Shown piece by piece: positions 1-6,925 of a stretch of 10,455 nucleotides of DNA. The DNA is taken from NCBI GenBank assembly GCA_003527225.1, contig DPXQ01000040.1, positions 1-10,455 on the forward strand. The letters run 5' to 3'. Source of the stretch: Rhizobium sp. (GTDB taxonomy: Bacteria > Pseudomonadota > Alphaproteobacteria > Rhizobiales > Rhizobiaceae). Made by a program: the position numbers and the translations under genes. The notes beneath the pieces are model-generated. The model saw only the letters and a list, made by a program, of their open reading frames with translations, did not search any database and was not told the origin of the DNA. The stretch's first letter is position 1; every line of letters begins with the position of its first letter.

Positions 1-1048
1 AGACGATGCGGCGAAGCGCCAGCCGGTCGCCGATCAGCATTGCCGCGGCTGCCGCCGGCCGGACCGCGAGCGTGCGGTTCTCGACCGGGATGTCGCTTTC
101 GAGGATCTCGCCCTCGACCACCGGGGCGATCTCCAGCAGTTCCTCGTCGAGCGATCCGACCCCCGCCCGACCGGCAAGCAGCGCATTGTCGAGCAACTGG
201 ATCATGTCGCCGATATCGGCAATGGCGCGATCCCGTTCGGCTTCGTCGGGGATCTGTTCGGCGCGCAACCGCAGGCGCGTCGCAAAGGTGCGCACATCGT
301 GCTGGATGCCGCCGATCAACGCCAGCCGCGCCGCGATCATCGCGTGAAGACGCGCCTGCAGCCGAGCGAAAGCCTGGACCAGCGTGCGCGTCTCCGGCGC
401 GCTGAAACGCACATCGGGAACCGGAACGGGCGCTGCCGCCGGATCCATTTCGTCGACCGCGGCGGCAAGGCGGCGCAGGGGCCGCAGTTCGCGATGCAGG
501 ACGAGGACGGCGATCACCGCAGACAGCGAGCCGAGCAGGCCGGCACCGAGGCCGACCGGCAAGCCGAACCAGGTGACGAGAAACGGCGTGCGGGTTTCGA
601 GGATGAGCACGTTCGCGCCTTCGAGGGCCACAGCGAACTCGATCGGATTGTCGTCGCCGCCAAACAGCCGCGGCAGTCGCGACCGCTCGCCATTGCGCGC
701 CAGCATGGTCACCGCCAGCAGGCTTTCGCCCAGAGCCTTGCGATAGGGCTCGAAGCGAGCATCCGACATCACGTCGACATCGATCCCGGCATTGGAACCC
801 GCCAGGTCGTCCTCCAGCCTGAGTTCGAGAATGGCAGAATTGAATGCCCGAAGGAGCCCCTGGCGTTCCGCCGCTCCGGTCCGCCGGACGATGTCGACGA
901 TCGCCGCGACTTGTTCCGGCGCCGGCATGGCGGCGGCGCTTCTCAGGTCGTTCGCCAGGTAGATCGACGAGAGCAGCATGACCCAGATCGCCAGGAGCGA
1001 GGCGCCTGCGATGGCGACGAGCCGAGCGGAAAGGCCGATCCTGAGCAT
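1..1048 (-). CDS. Sensor histidine kinase of a two-component system (C-terminal end beyond the left edge)
   Basis: Inner-membrane sensor kinase that should autophosphorylate on histidine and pass the phosphate to the response regulator encoded just upstream. Reading the minus strand gives 349 residues without a stop. Transmembrane helix 1 is at about 8-31, a periplasmic sensor region at about 34-154, helix 2 at about 157-184, and a HAMP-like linker (LHRELRPLRRLAAAVDEMD) at about 184-202. The phospho-acceptor region GGIQHDVRTFATRLRLR has His250. The protein breaks off at DRLALRRIV, just where the N box of the ATPase domain should begin, so the catalytic domain is outside the window. The ATG at 1048-1046 overlaps the regulator's TGA by one base (TGATG), indicating translational coupling. 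Oddity: the H box has Phe where most kinases have Pro (HDLRTP becomes HDVRTF). The signal sensed cannot be told from the sequence. Confidence 0.93.
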   Translation of the reverse strand, partial: MLRIGLSARLVAIAGASLLAIWVMLLSSIYLANDLRSAAAMPAPEQVAAIVDIVRRTGAAERQGLLRAFNSAILELRLEDDLAGSNAGIDVDVMSDARFEPYRKALGESLLAVTMLARNGERSRLPRLFGGDDNPIEFAVALEGANVLILETRTPFLVTWFGLPVGLGAGLLGSLSAVIAVLVLHRELRPLRRLAAAVDEMDPAAAPVPVPDVRFSAPETRTLVQAFARLQARLHAMIAARLALIGGIQHDVRTFATRLRLRAEQIPDEAERDRAIADIGDMIQLLDNALLAGRAGVGSLDEELLEIAPVVEGEILESDIPVENRTLAVRPAAAAAMLIGDRLALRRIV

Positions 1049-1776
1049 CACGGCACCTGCCGGACCATCGCGGTCAGCAGATAGCCGTTGTTGCGCACCG
1101 TCGTGATCAGCCCGGTGCCGGGGCTCGCCGCATCCAGTTTCTTGCGAAGCCGCGAGACGAGGATGTCGACCGTCCGGTCGAAGGGGTCGGACAGGCGCCC
1201 GTGCGTCCAGTCCAGGATCTGGTCGCGCGACAGAACCCGGCGCGGACGCGTGACGAAGCAGGCGAGCAGGTCGAACTCGCTGCTCGTCAGCGGAACCGGC
1301 GCACCGTCGTCCAGGGTCAGCAGGCGCGCATCGAGATCGACGAGGAAACGATCGAAGGCGAAGCGGCGGGTCACTGCCGCGCGCGGCCTCTGGCCGGCAC
1401 GACGCAGCAGGGCGCGGATGCGCGCCAGGAGTTCCCGCGTACCGAAGGGCTTGACGAGATAGTCGTCCGCGCCGAGTTCCAGCCCCACCACCCGGTCGGT
1501 CTCGTCCCCCTTGGCGGTCAGCATCAGGATCGGCGTGTCCTGATCTGCACGAATGCGGCGGCAGAGGCTGAGCCCGTCCTCGCCCGGCAGCATGAGGTCG
1601 AGGACGAACAGGTCGACCGGGGTCCGGCGCAGCACGACATCCAGTTCGCTGCCATCTTCCGCCAGCTCCACACGATAGCCCTCGCGACGCAGGAGATCGG
1701 CGACGAGCCGGCGGATGTCGGCATCGTCGTCGACAATCAGGATGGTCTGCGGCTGGCTGATCGGGTGGCTCGTCAT
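1048..1776 (-). CDS. OmpR/PhoB-family DNA-binding response regulator
   Basis: Transcription factor of 242 residues, partner of the histidine kinase whose start overlaps its stop. The receiver domain (about 11-125) has the acidic cluster VDDD (Asp16-Asp18), the phospho-acceptor Asp60 in VLDLMLPGEDG, Thr87 in MLTAKGD and Lys109 in LVKPFG. A winged-helix domain (about 138-236) follows, with SSEFDLLACF, the recognition helix region DRTVDILVSRLRKKL and the wing NNGYLLTA. Length and domain order match the OmpR/PhoB class. The frame is open further upstream, to 1947, but homology to receiver domains begins right after MTSHPISQPQ, so the ATG at 1776-1774 is preferred; no clear Shine-Dalgarno sequence precedes it. 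A perfect 8-bp inverted repeat 31 bases upstream (1807-1830) is a candidate operator. Target genes are unknown. Confidence 0.96.
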   Translation of the reverse strand: MTSHPISQPQTILIVDDDADIRRLVADLLRREGYRVELAEDGSELDVVLRRTPVDLFVLDLMLPGEDGLSLCRRIRADQDTPILMLTAKGDETDRVVGLELGADDYLVKPFGTRELLARIRALLRRAGQRPRAAVTRRFAFDRFLVDLDARLLTLDDGAPVPLTSSEFDLLACFVTRPRRVLSRDQILDWTHGRLSDPFDRTVDILVSRLRKKLDAASPGTGLITTVRNNGYLLTAMVRQVP

Positions 1777-1806
1777 CGGGCCAGAATGCGGGGAAGAAAG
1801 GCCCCG

Positions 1807-1830
1807 ATCAAGGGCTTCGAGACCCTTGAT
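1807..1830. repeat. Perfect 8-bp inverted repeat upstream of the response regulator
   Basis: ATCAAGGG (1807-1814) and CCCTTGAT (1823-1830) are exact reverse complements separated by the 8 bases CTTCGAGA. The repeat sits 31-54 bases upstream of the regulator's ATG, so it could be an operator, for example for autoregulation, or a stem in the leader RNA. There is no adjacent T run, so a terminator is unlikely. Confidence 0.55.
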
Positions 1831-2040
1831 ACAAATTGCAACATGGCGGCAGCGCTTCGTTACGAAAGGACACCTGAACGAAAACCGGGCCGTACATTCG
1901 AGCTGCAGTATCGGATCGTCATCACTTGCCGAGGCTCTTCGGCGCACAGGACGAGGATCGCACCATGAACAGGCAGTTTGCCATAAGACCGAAGGAAGCA
2001 GAGCGCATCGCCTCCCTCACCTGCGGCCCTTTTCTCCATT

Positions 2041-2081
2041 CCCGCCACAGCTGCCGCATAGACATGCGGCCGAAAGGCGGG
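2041..2081. repeat. Nested inverted repeat, possible structured RNA
   Basis: GCCGCAT (2053-2059) and ATGCGGC (2064-2070) form a perfect 7-bp stem with the 4-base loop AGAC. It is enclosed by CCCGCC (2041-2046) and GGCGGG (2076-2081), leaving an internal loop of 6 and 5 bases. The nesting suggests a folded RNA rather than a simple operator. No RNA family is recognised. Confidence 0.4.
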
Positions 2082-2136
2082 GCAACCTATCGTGAAGGCG
2101 CCGTCCGCTGGTGCCCCCCCACCCGCCTTCATGATG

Positions 2137-2175
2137 CCCGGCGGCGGGGCGCTCTCCACTGAACCCGCCGCCGGG
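2137..2175. repeat. 12-bp GC-only inverted repeat ahead of the cysteine-rich protein gene
   Basis: CCCGGCGGCGGG (2137-2148) pairs perfectly with CCCGCCGCCGGG (2164-2175) around a 15-base loop. It ends 43 bases before the ATG at 2219. There is no T run on either side, so it is not a standard intrinsic terminator; it could be a leader stem-loop or a Rho-independent-like pause site. Its effect on the downstream gene is unknown. Confidence 0.5.
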
Positions 2176-2218
2176 TCCACCTCATCCGAACCCAACCATG
2201 AACAGAAGGAACCGACCC

Positions 2219-2491
2219 ATGCCGAAATCCCTGACCCGTCGCCTGCTCGCCCTTGCAGCGCTTGGCGCCACCCTCACCCTTTGCGCCCTGCCCGCCCATG
2301 CGCAGACCCAGCCCACGCCGGAAATGCGCGCCAAGGCCTACAAGGTCATTCGCGTGTGCAAGGCCGATATCCAGCAGTTCTGCAAGGGAATCGAATATGG
2401 CGGCGGTCGCGTCGCCCAGTGCCTGCAGCAGCATCAGGCCTCCGTCAGGCCGGATTGCCGCACGGCGCTCAGCGAGGCGATGACGAACTGA
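2219..2491 (+). CDS. Small exported cysteine-rich-repeat protein
   Basis: Predicted periplasmic protein of 90 residues. The ATG at 2219 is chosen over the in-frame ATG at 2198 because AGAAGGA at 2204-2210 is a good ribosome site 8 bases ahead of it, and because it gives a compact signal peptide: MPKSLTRRLL, then a hydrophobic core, then AHA-QT with cleavage after about residue 28. The mature part has four cysteines (47, 55, 68, 80) in the arrangement C-x7-C-x12-C-x11-C, with FC...GGGRVAQCLQQH and RPDC. This fits the cysteine-rich repeat also found in the Golgi protein GLG1 (Pfam PF00839), of which many proteobacteria carry single-copy exported versions of unknown function. Two disulfides are likely in the periplasm. 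The gene ends 34 bases before the stress promoter of ku, so it is a neighbour rather than an obvious NHEJ component. Confidence 0.85.
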   Translation: MPKSLTRRLLALAALGATLTLCALPAHAQTQPTPEMRAKAYKVIRVCKADIQQFCKGIEYGGGRVAQCLQQHQASVRPDCRTALSEAMTN

Positions 2492-2525
2492 TCCCGCTGT
2501 CCGGGTGGCCCACCGGAGGCGCTTC

Positions 2526-2550
2526 GGAACAAAGGCTTGCGCCGCCCGTT
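2526..2550 (+). promoter_or_regulatory. EcfG (RpoE2)-type general-stress promoter for ku-ligD
   Basis: GGAAC at 2526-2530 and CGTT at 2547-2550 are separated by 16 bases, an exact match to the alphaproteobacterial EcfG/RpoE2 pattern GGAAC-N16/17-CGTT. It lies in the 86-base gap before ku. Transcription would begin near 2557, about 20 bases ahead of the TTG start, leaving room for the ribosome site at 2564-2569. Confidence 0.85.
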
Positions 2551-2577
2551 TCCCCGCCAACCCAAGGAGATGGAACA

Positions 2578-3444
2578 TTGGCGGCGCGAGCGATCTGGAG
2601 AGGTGATCTCGTCATTGGCGAACTCAGCTGCCCGGTGGCGCTCTATTCGGCCGTCACCGCGCAGGAGCGCGTCTCGTTCCACATCATCAACCGCGATACC
2701 GGCCATCGCGTTCGCCGCGAATATTTCGATGCCGATACCGACGAGGGCGTCGACAATGACGATCTGGTCAAGGGCTATGGGACGAGCGAGGGTCAGGCCA
2801 TCATCCTGAAGCCGGAGGAGATCCGCGATGCGGTGCCGGACAGCGACAAGACGCTGGAGATGGCGCGTTTCATTGCATGCGACGCGGTCGACACCATCTT
2901 CCTGGAGCGCCCCTACTATCTTGCGCCCGGCAACCGGCAGGCACTGGAAGTCTATGACCTCGTCCGCGAGGCGATGGCGGCAAAGGGCGTGGCGGCGCTG
3001 GTCGAGACCGTGCTGTTTCGCCGCGTTCGCTCCCTGCTGATCCGGCCGCATGGCAAGGGCATGATCGCCACCACGCTCAACTTCGATTACGAAGTGCGCC
3101 CCGCCAAGGAAACCTTCGGTGGGATCTCGGCGATCAAGATCGAGGGCGAGATGCTCGACCTCGCCCGGCATATCATCGAGACGAAGCAGGGCGAATTCGA
3201 CCCCGCCGACTTCGAGGACCGTTACGAGGAGGCGTTGATCGAGCTGGTGAAGGCCAAGATCGCCGGCCGCAAGCCGAAGCGCCTGCCGAAGCGCAAGGCG
3301 TCCAACGTCACCGACCTGATGGAGGCGCTGCGCAAGAGCGCGGGCGTCAGCGGCAAGGACGAAGGCAAGCGCAAGGCCCCGGCCAAGCGCGCCAGTGCCG
3401 CAGGAACGAAGGCCAAGAGCGCCCCCAAGCAAAAGGCCGGCTGA
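2578..3444 (+). CDS. ku: Ku protein, DNA end-binding factor of non-homologous end joining (first copy)
   Basis: Ku proteins form a dimeric ring that threads onto double-strand DNA ends and recruits LigD. This one has 288 residues, close to the usual bacterial length. The frame is open far upstream, but the start is placed at TTG 2578: AAGGAG at 2564-2569 sits 8 bases before it, and it yields the expected N-terminus (ARAIWRGDLVIGELSCPVAL). Typical Ku core sequences follow: VSFHIINRDTGHRVRREYFD, KGYGTSEGQAIILKPEEI, and a later segment TIFLERPYYLAPG that leads to VLFRRVRSLLIRPHGKGM. The C-terminus carries the motif NVTDLMEALRKSAG and a tail of about 30 residues rich in Lys and Ala, of the kind that binds DNA and LigD in other bacterial Ku proteins. 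It is the first gene of an operon with ligD (3 bases apart) under an EcfG-type promoter. It is clearly diverged from the second Ku at 5979-6785. Confidence 0.95.
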   Translation: MAARAIWRGDLVIGELSCPVALYSAVTAQERVSFHIINRDTGHRVRREYFDADTDEGVDNDDLVKGYGTSEGQAIILKPEEIRDAVPDSDKTLEMARFIACDAVDTIFLERPYYLAPGNRQALEVYDLVREAMAAKGVAALVETVLFRRVRSLLIRPHGKGMIATTLNFDYEVRPAKETFGGISAIKIEGEMLDLARHIIETKQGEFDPADFEDRYEEALIELVKAKIAGRKPKRLPKRKASNVTDLMEALRKSAGVSGKDEGKRKAPAKRASAAGTKAKSAPKQKAG

Positions 3445-3447
3445 TCC

Positions 3448-5982
3448 ATGTCGCTCGATCTCTACCGCCGCAAGCGCGATTTCAAGGCGACGCCGGAGCC
3501 GAAGGGCAAGGCGTCGCGCGCCCGGGGAGACAGTTTCGTCATCCAGAAACATGCCGCCCGCCGCCTGCACTACGATTTCCGGCTGGAGATGGACGGGGTG
3601 TTGAAGAGCTGGGCGGTGACGCGCGGCCCGAGCCTCGTGCCCGGCGAGAAGCGGCTTGCCGTTTACGTCGAGGATCATCCGCTCGACTATGGCGACTTCG
3701 AAGGCACCATCCCGAAGGGCCATTATGGTGCGGGAAGCGTGATCGTCTGGGATCGCGGCCGGTGGACGCCGATCGGCGATGTGAAGAAGGCCTATCGCAA
3801 AGGACACCTGGAGTTCGAGCTGGAGGGCGAAAAGCTCTCCGGCCGCTGGCATCTGGTGCGCATGGCCGGAAGGCAAGACGAAAGCCGCGAGAACTGGCTG
3901 CTGATCAAGGGCGAGGACGAAGCGTCGCGCGGCGAGGACGATCCCGACATTCTCGAGGAACGGCCGGAATCGGTGAAGACCGGCTTGCGGATCGAAGAGA
4001 TCGGCGAGGATGCACCGGCGAAGGACAAACGCTCCGCCCGCAAGCCGGCAGCGGCTAAGCGCGCGGCCGTCGCAGAAACTGCCACCCCGTCGTCCCAGGA
4101 TGTGGCCGCCGACAAGGTCAAGGGTGCCGTTTCCGCCGAAAAGCCTGCGTTCGTCGAGCCGGCGCTGGCGACCGCCGTCAAGACCGTGCCGAAGGGCAAG
4201 CGCTGGCTGCACGAGATCAAGCTGGACGGCTATCGCATGCAGGCGCATCTGGCAAACGGCAAGGTGACCCTGCTGACGCGCACCGGGCTCGACTGGACCG
4301 AGCGCTTCGGCAAGGCGATCGGCAAGGCGCTTGCCGCCCTGCCCGCACGCGAGGCGGTCATCGACGGCGAGGTGGTGGTCGAGAATGGCGCGGGCACCAG
4401 CGATTTTTCCCTGCTGCAGGCGGACCTGAGCGACGGCCGGACCGAGCGCTTCGTCTTCTACGCCTTCGATTTGCTCTATCTCGACGGCTTCGATCTGCGC
4501 CCGGCAGCGCTCAGTGCACGCAAAGCGGCGCTCAAGGGCCTGATGGAAAAGGCCGGTCCTCCGCTGAAATTCAGCGATCATTTCGACGAGAGCGGCGATC
4601 TTGTCCTGAAGCATGCGTGCCGGCTGAGCCTGGAAGGCATCGTCTCCAAGGTCGCCGACGCCCCCTATCGCTCCGGGCGCGGGCGCGACTGGGTGAAGTC
4701 GAAGTGCTCGGCGCGGCAGGAAGTGGTGATCGGCGGCTACGTGCCGTCCTCCGTCTCCAAGGGTGCGATCGGCTCGCTCGTGATGGGAACCCATGATGAT
4801 GGCAAGCTCGTGCATATCGGCCGCGTCGGCACCGGTTATACCGAAGACGTGGCGCGCCGGCTGATGCGCACGCTCGAGCCGTTGCGTCAGGACAAGAGCC
4901 CGTTTTCCGACAAGCTTACCGGACTACAGAAGAAGGACGTCGTCTTCGTCCGGCCGGAGACCGTGGCCGAGATCGAATTCCGCGGCTGGACGGCGGACGC
5001 CCATCTGAGGCACGCTTCGTTCCGCGGCCTGCGCGAGGACAAGGCCGCGCAGGATGTGGTGCGGGAGAGCGAAATGAAGACCACGCCGTCCGAACCGAAG
5101 CGGACCGTGAACCTGACGCATCCGGACCGGGTCTACTGGCCGGATGCCGGGGTGACCAAGGCAGGCCTTGCCGACTACTACGTCGAAGTCTGGCCTAGAA
5201 TGGCGCCTTTCGTCGTCAACCGCCCGCTGGCGCTGCTGCGGTGCCCGGAAGGCGTCGGCGGCAGCTGCTTCTTCCAGAAACATGCGTGGCGAGGCATGCG
5301 CAAGGATATCCTGGTCGCGCCCGATCCGTCCCAGCCGGACGAGGAACCCAATGTCGTCATCCGCGATCTGGACGGCCTGCTCGGCCTGGTGCAGGGCGGC
5401 GTGCTTGAAATCCATCCCTGGGGTGCGACGCTCGACGCGCTGGAAAAGCCCGACATGGTCAACATCGATCTCGACCCGGGTCCGGGCGTCAGCTGGGAAC
5501 GGGTGATCGCGGCCGCGTTCGAGGTTCGGGCGCGGTTCGAGGCCATGGGACTTTCCGCCTTCGTCAAGACGTCGGGCGGCAAGGGCCTGCATGTGGTGGC
5601 GCCGGTTAAGCCGAAGACCGAATGGCCAGACGTGAAAGCGGCGATGAAGGCGCTGGCCGACGACATGGCGAAGGACAGCCCGTCGGACTATGTCTCGACC
5701 GTCAGCAAGGCCAAGCGCAAGGGAAAGATCCTCATCGACTATCTGCGCAATGGACGCGGCGCGACAGCAGTCGCGCCCTATTCCCCGCGCGCCCGCGCAG
5801 GCGCGCCGGTGTCGATGCCGCTGTCCTGGGAGGAACTGGGACCCGAGATCGGGCCGGCGCATTTCACCATCGTCAATGAGCTCGCGCGGCTTTCCGGCCT
5901 GGAAAAAGACCCATGGGCAGACTTTCGCGCCGCCGAAGCGGTCGTGGCGCCGCCAAAGGCTGTGAAGAGAAAGGGCCGCTAG
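3448..5982 (+). CDS. ligD: Multifunctional NHEJ DNA ligase D (phosphoesterase-ligase-polymerase)
   Basis: ATP-dependent ligase that trims, fills and seals broken DNA ends held by Ku. It has 844 residues, close to the Pseudomonas aeruginosa enzyme, in the same order PE-LIG-POL. The 3'-phosphoesterase domain (about 30-155) keeps the residues matching the Pseudomonas active site: His35, Asp43 and Arg45 in KHAARRLHYDFRLE, then His77 and Tyr81 in VEDHPLDY. A Lys/Ala-rich linker (about 185-235) leads to the ligase domain: nucleotidyl lysine Lys258 in EIKLDGYR, FYAFDLLYLDG (338-348), EGIVSK (396-401), WVKSK (415-419), then an OB fold to about 530. The primase-polymerase domain (about 550-825) has catalytic DLD at 674-676, KTSGGKGLHV (707-716) and Asp764 in IDYLRNGRG. 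All three active sites look intact. ATG 3448 follows the ku stop by 3 bases, with AAAAGG at 3431-3436. Its TAG overlaps the stop of the opposing second ku. Confidence 0.98.
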   Translation: MSLDLYRRKRDFKATPEPKGKASRARGDSFVIQKHAARRLHYDFRLEMDGVLKSWAVTRGPSLVPGEKRLAVYVEDHPLDYGDFEGTIPKGHYGAGSVIVWDRGRWTPIGDVKKAYRKGHLEFELEGEKLSGRWHLVRMAGRQDESRENWLLIKGEDEASRGEDDPDILEERPESVKTGLRIEEIGEDAPAKDKRSARKPAAAKRAAVAETATPSSQDVAADKVKGAVSAEKPAFVEPALATAVKTVPKGKRWLHEIKLDGYRMQAHLANGKVTLLTRTGLDWTERFGKAIGKALAALPAREAVIDGEVVVENGAGTSDFSLLQADLSDGRTERFVFYAFDLLYLDGFDLRPAALSARKAALKGLMEKAGPPLKFSDHFDESGDLVLKHACRLSLEGIVSKVADAPYRSGRGRDWVKSKCSARQEVVIGGYVPSSVSKGAIGSLVMGTHDDGKLVHIGRVGTGYTEDVARRLMRTLEPLRQDKSPFSDKLTGLQKKDVVFVRPETVAEIEFRGWTADAHLRHASFRGLREDKAAQDVVRESEMKTTPSEPKRTVNLTHPDRVYWPDAGVTKAGLADYYVEVWPRMAPFVVNRPLALLRCPEGVGGSCFFQKHAWRGMRKDILVAPDPSQPDEEPNVVIRDLDGLLGLVQGGVLEIHPWGATLDALEKPDMVNIDLDPGPGVSWERVIAAAFEVRARFEAMGLSAFVKTSGGKGLHVVAPVKPKTEWPDVKAAMKALADDMAKDSPSDYVSTVSKAKRKGKILIDYLRNGRGATAVAPYSPRARAGAPVSMPLSWEELGPEIGPAHFTIVNELARLSGLEKDPWADFRAAEAVVAPPKAVKRKGR

Positions 5983-6785
5983 CGCTTGCCGGAGGGCTTC
6001 TTCTCCGAGGCCAGGCTCTTGCGCAGCGCCGTCATGATGTCGATGACATTGTCGCGCCGGGGTGGCTCGGATTTCTTCGGCCGCGCCGGTTTAGCCGATT
6101 TCCTGCGAGCCTTGATGATTGCATGCAGCCGGTCCTCGACCGGATCCTCGACGAGGCTCGGAGACCATTTTTCGATCCGCTCGCCGACCAGCTTCTTCAT
6201 CATCGTCAGGGCCCGGGCCGAGGGTTCCTCCTTGCCCGCGTCGCCGAAGAACTCCTCGCCGCCGCGCACCTCGTCGCCGTAGAGCAGCGTCCAGGCGAGC
6301 ATTCCACGGTCGCGCGGCAAAAGCAGGACCGCGTGTTCGCGGCGGTAGAGCACTACCCGCGATAGGCCGGCGGTTTCCGTCTTCGCCATCGCTTCGCGGA
6401 TGACGGCGAAGGCCTCCTCGCTGACCTTGTCGGCGGGAGCCACATAATGGGGTGAATCGTACCAGATCCAGTCGATCGACGAGGCGGGAACGAAACGCTC
6501 GATGTCGAGCGTACGGGTGCTTTCCAGCGCGACGTCATCGAGTTCCTCGTCCTCGAACAGGACGTAGTCGTCTTCTCCGCGGGCATAGCCTCGCATCTGA
6601 TCTTCGTCATCGACCGGCTTTCCGGTGACTGCGTCGACATAGCGGCTGACCACGCGGTTGCCGGTGCGACTGTTGATGTTGTGAAACCTGAGCTTGGCGC
6701 TTTCGGTGACCGCCGGCGTCATGGAGACGCGGCAGGTGACGAGCGACAGCTTGAGATAGCCCTTCCAGAACACGCGCTGCGCCAT
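5979..6785 (-). CDS. ku: Ku protein, DNA end-binding factor of non-homologous end joining (second copy)
   Basis: Second Ku of 268 residues, on the opposite strand and tail-to-tail with ligD. The ATG at 6785-6783 is supported by AAGGAG 9 bases upstream and by the standard Ku N-terminus (AQRVFWKGYLKLSLVTCRV). Core segments include LRFHNINSRTGNRVVSRYVD, RGYARGEDDYVLFEDEEL, DWIWYDSPHYVAPADK and VVLYRREHAVLLLPRDRGML. The C-terminus shares NVIDIMTALRKSLAS with the first Ku's NVTDLMEALRKSAG, followed by only a short basic tail (EKKPSGKR). The two Ku proteins are otherwise strongly diverged, so they are old paralogues rather than a recent duplication. Sinorhizobium meliloti also carries several ku genes, some acting as hetero-pairs, so a homodimer or a heterodimer with the first Ku are both possible. 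A perfect EcfG-type promoter lies at 6844-6868. The stop TAG (5981-5979) overlaps that of ligD in a CTAG palindrome. Confidence 0.95.
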   Translation of the reverse strand: MAQRVFWKGYLKLSLVTCRVSMTPAVTESAKLRFHNINSRTGNRVVSRYVDAVTGKPVDDEDQMRGYARGEDDYVLFEDEELDDVALESTRTLDIERFVPASSIDWIWYDSPHYVAPADKVSEEAFAVIREAMAKTETAGLSRVVLYRREHAVLLLPRDRGMLAWTLLYGDEVRGGEEFFGDAGKEEPSARALTMMKKLVGERIEKWSPSLVEDPVEDRLHAIIKARRKSAKPARPKKSEPPRRDNVIDIMTALRKSLASEKKPSGKR

Positions 6786-6843
6786 CGGTGCCCTCTCCTT
6801 CAGCGTCGGCCGGTTGGCCGCATTTCGATCCCTTTCGACCGTC

Positions 6844-6868
6844 AACGCCCCATGATCGCAGGGGTTCC
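6844..6868 (-). promoter_or_regulatory. EcfG (RpoE2)-type general-stress promoter for the second ku
   Basis: On the minus strand GGAAC (6868-6864) and CGTT (6847-6844) are 16 bases apart, an exact match to the EcfG pattern. The predicted start near 6837 leaves a leader of about 50 bases before the ATG at 6785. The leader contains a small 5-bp inverted repeat, CGGCC/GGCCG, at 6807-6820. Confidence 0.85.
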
Positions 6869-6899
6869 GTGCAGTGCAATAATTTCGTCGGTTGCAACC

Positions 6900-6925
6900 G
6901 GAACCGTTTGCCTCTGCGCAGCGTT
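6900..6925 (+). promoter_or_regulatory. EcfG (RpoE2)-type general-stress promoter for DUF2934-glgA
   Basis: GGAAC at 6900-6904 and CGTT at 6922-6925 are separated by 17 bases, an exact match to the EcfG pattern. The predicted start near 6932 is about 23 bases before the ATG at 6955. It is divergent from, and does not overlap, the promoter of the second ku, whose -35 lies 31 bases away. Confidence 0.85.

Larger units (their letters stand above)
1777..2218. other. Non-coding stretch between the regulator and the cysteine-rich protein gene
   Basis: 442 bases with no ORF that looks real. Short open frames here (for example a 65-codon frame from the ATG at 1965) lack a convincing ribosome site and recognisable protein features. 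The stretch must hold the promoters for the divergently read two-component operon and the 90-aa gene, but I see no clear sigma-70 or EcfG-type match. It carries three perfect inverted repeats, at 1807-1830, 2053-2070 (inside an outer 6-bp repeat) and 2137-2175, so part of it may be a structured leader or a small RNA. Confidence 0.6.

Noticed and set aside
299..1084. Plus-strand frame of 261 codons opposite the histidine kinase
   Set aside because: The minus strand encodes a clear membrane kinase with matching operon structure; the plus frame is Arg/Gln/His-rich mirror sequence.
1777..1947. N-terminal extension of the response regulator to the ATG at 1947
   Set aside because: The extra 57 residues have no receiver-domain similarity and pass through the perfect palindrome; the ATG at 1776 gives the normal family length.
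1965..2162. Possible 65-aa gene starting at ATG 1965
   Set aside because: No proper Shine-Dalgarno site, Arg/His/Cys-rich sequence without features, and it runs through the inverted repeats at 2041-2081 and 2137-2148.
2434..4815. Open frame of 793 codons on the minus strand opposite ku and ligD
   Set aside because: Antisense to two unmistakable genes. The composition is the His/Arg/Leu/Ala-rich pattern expected of a mirror frame in GC-rich DNA, with no recognisable domain.
5496..5519. GGAAC-N15-CGTT inside ligD on the plus strand
   Set aside because: The spacing is one base short of the EcfG range and it lies within the polymerase domain with no gene start downstream.
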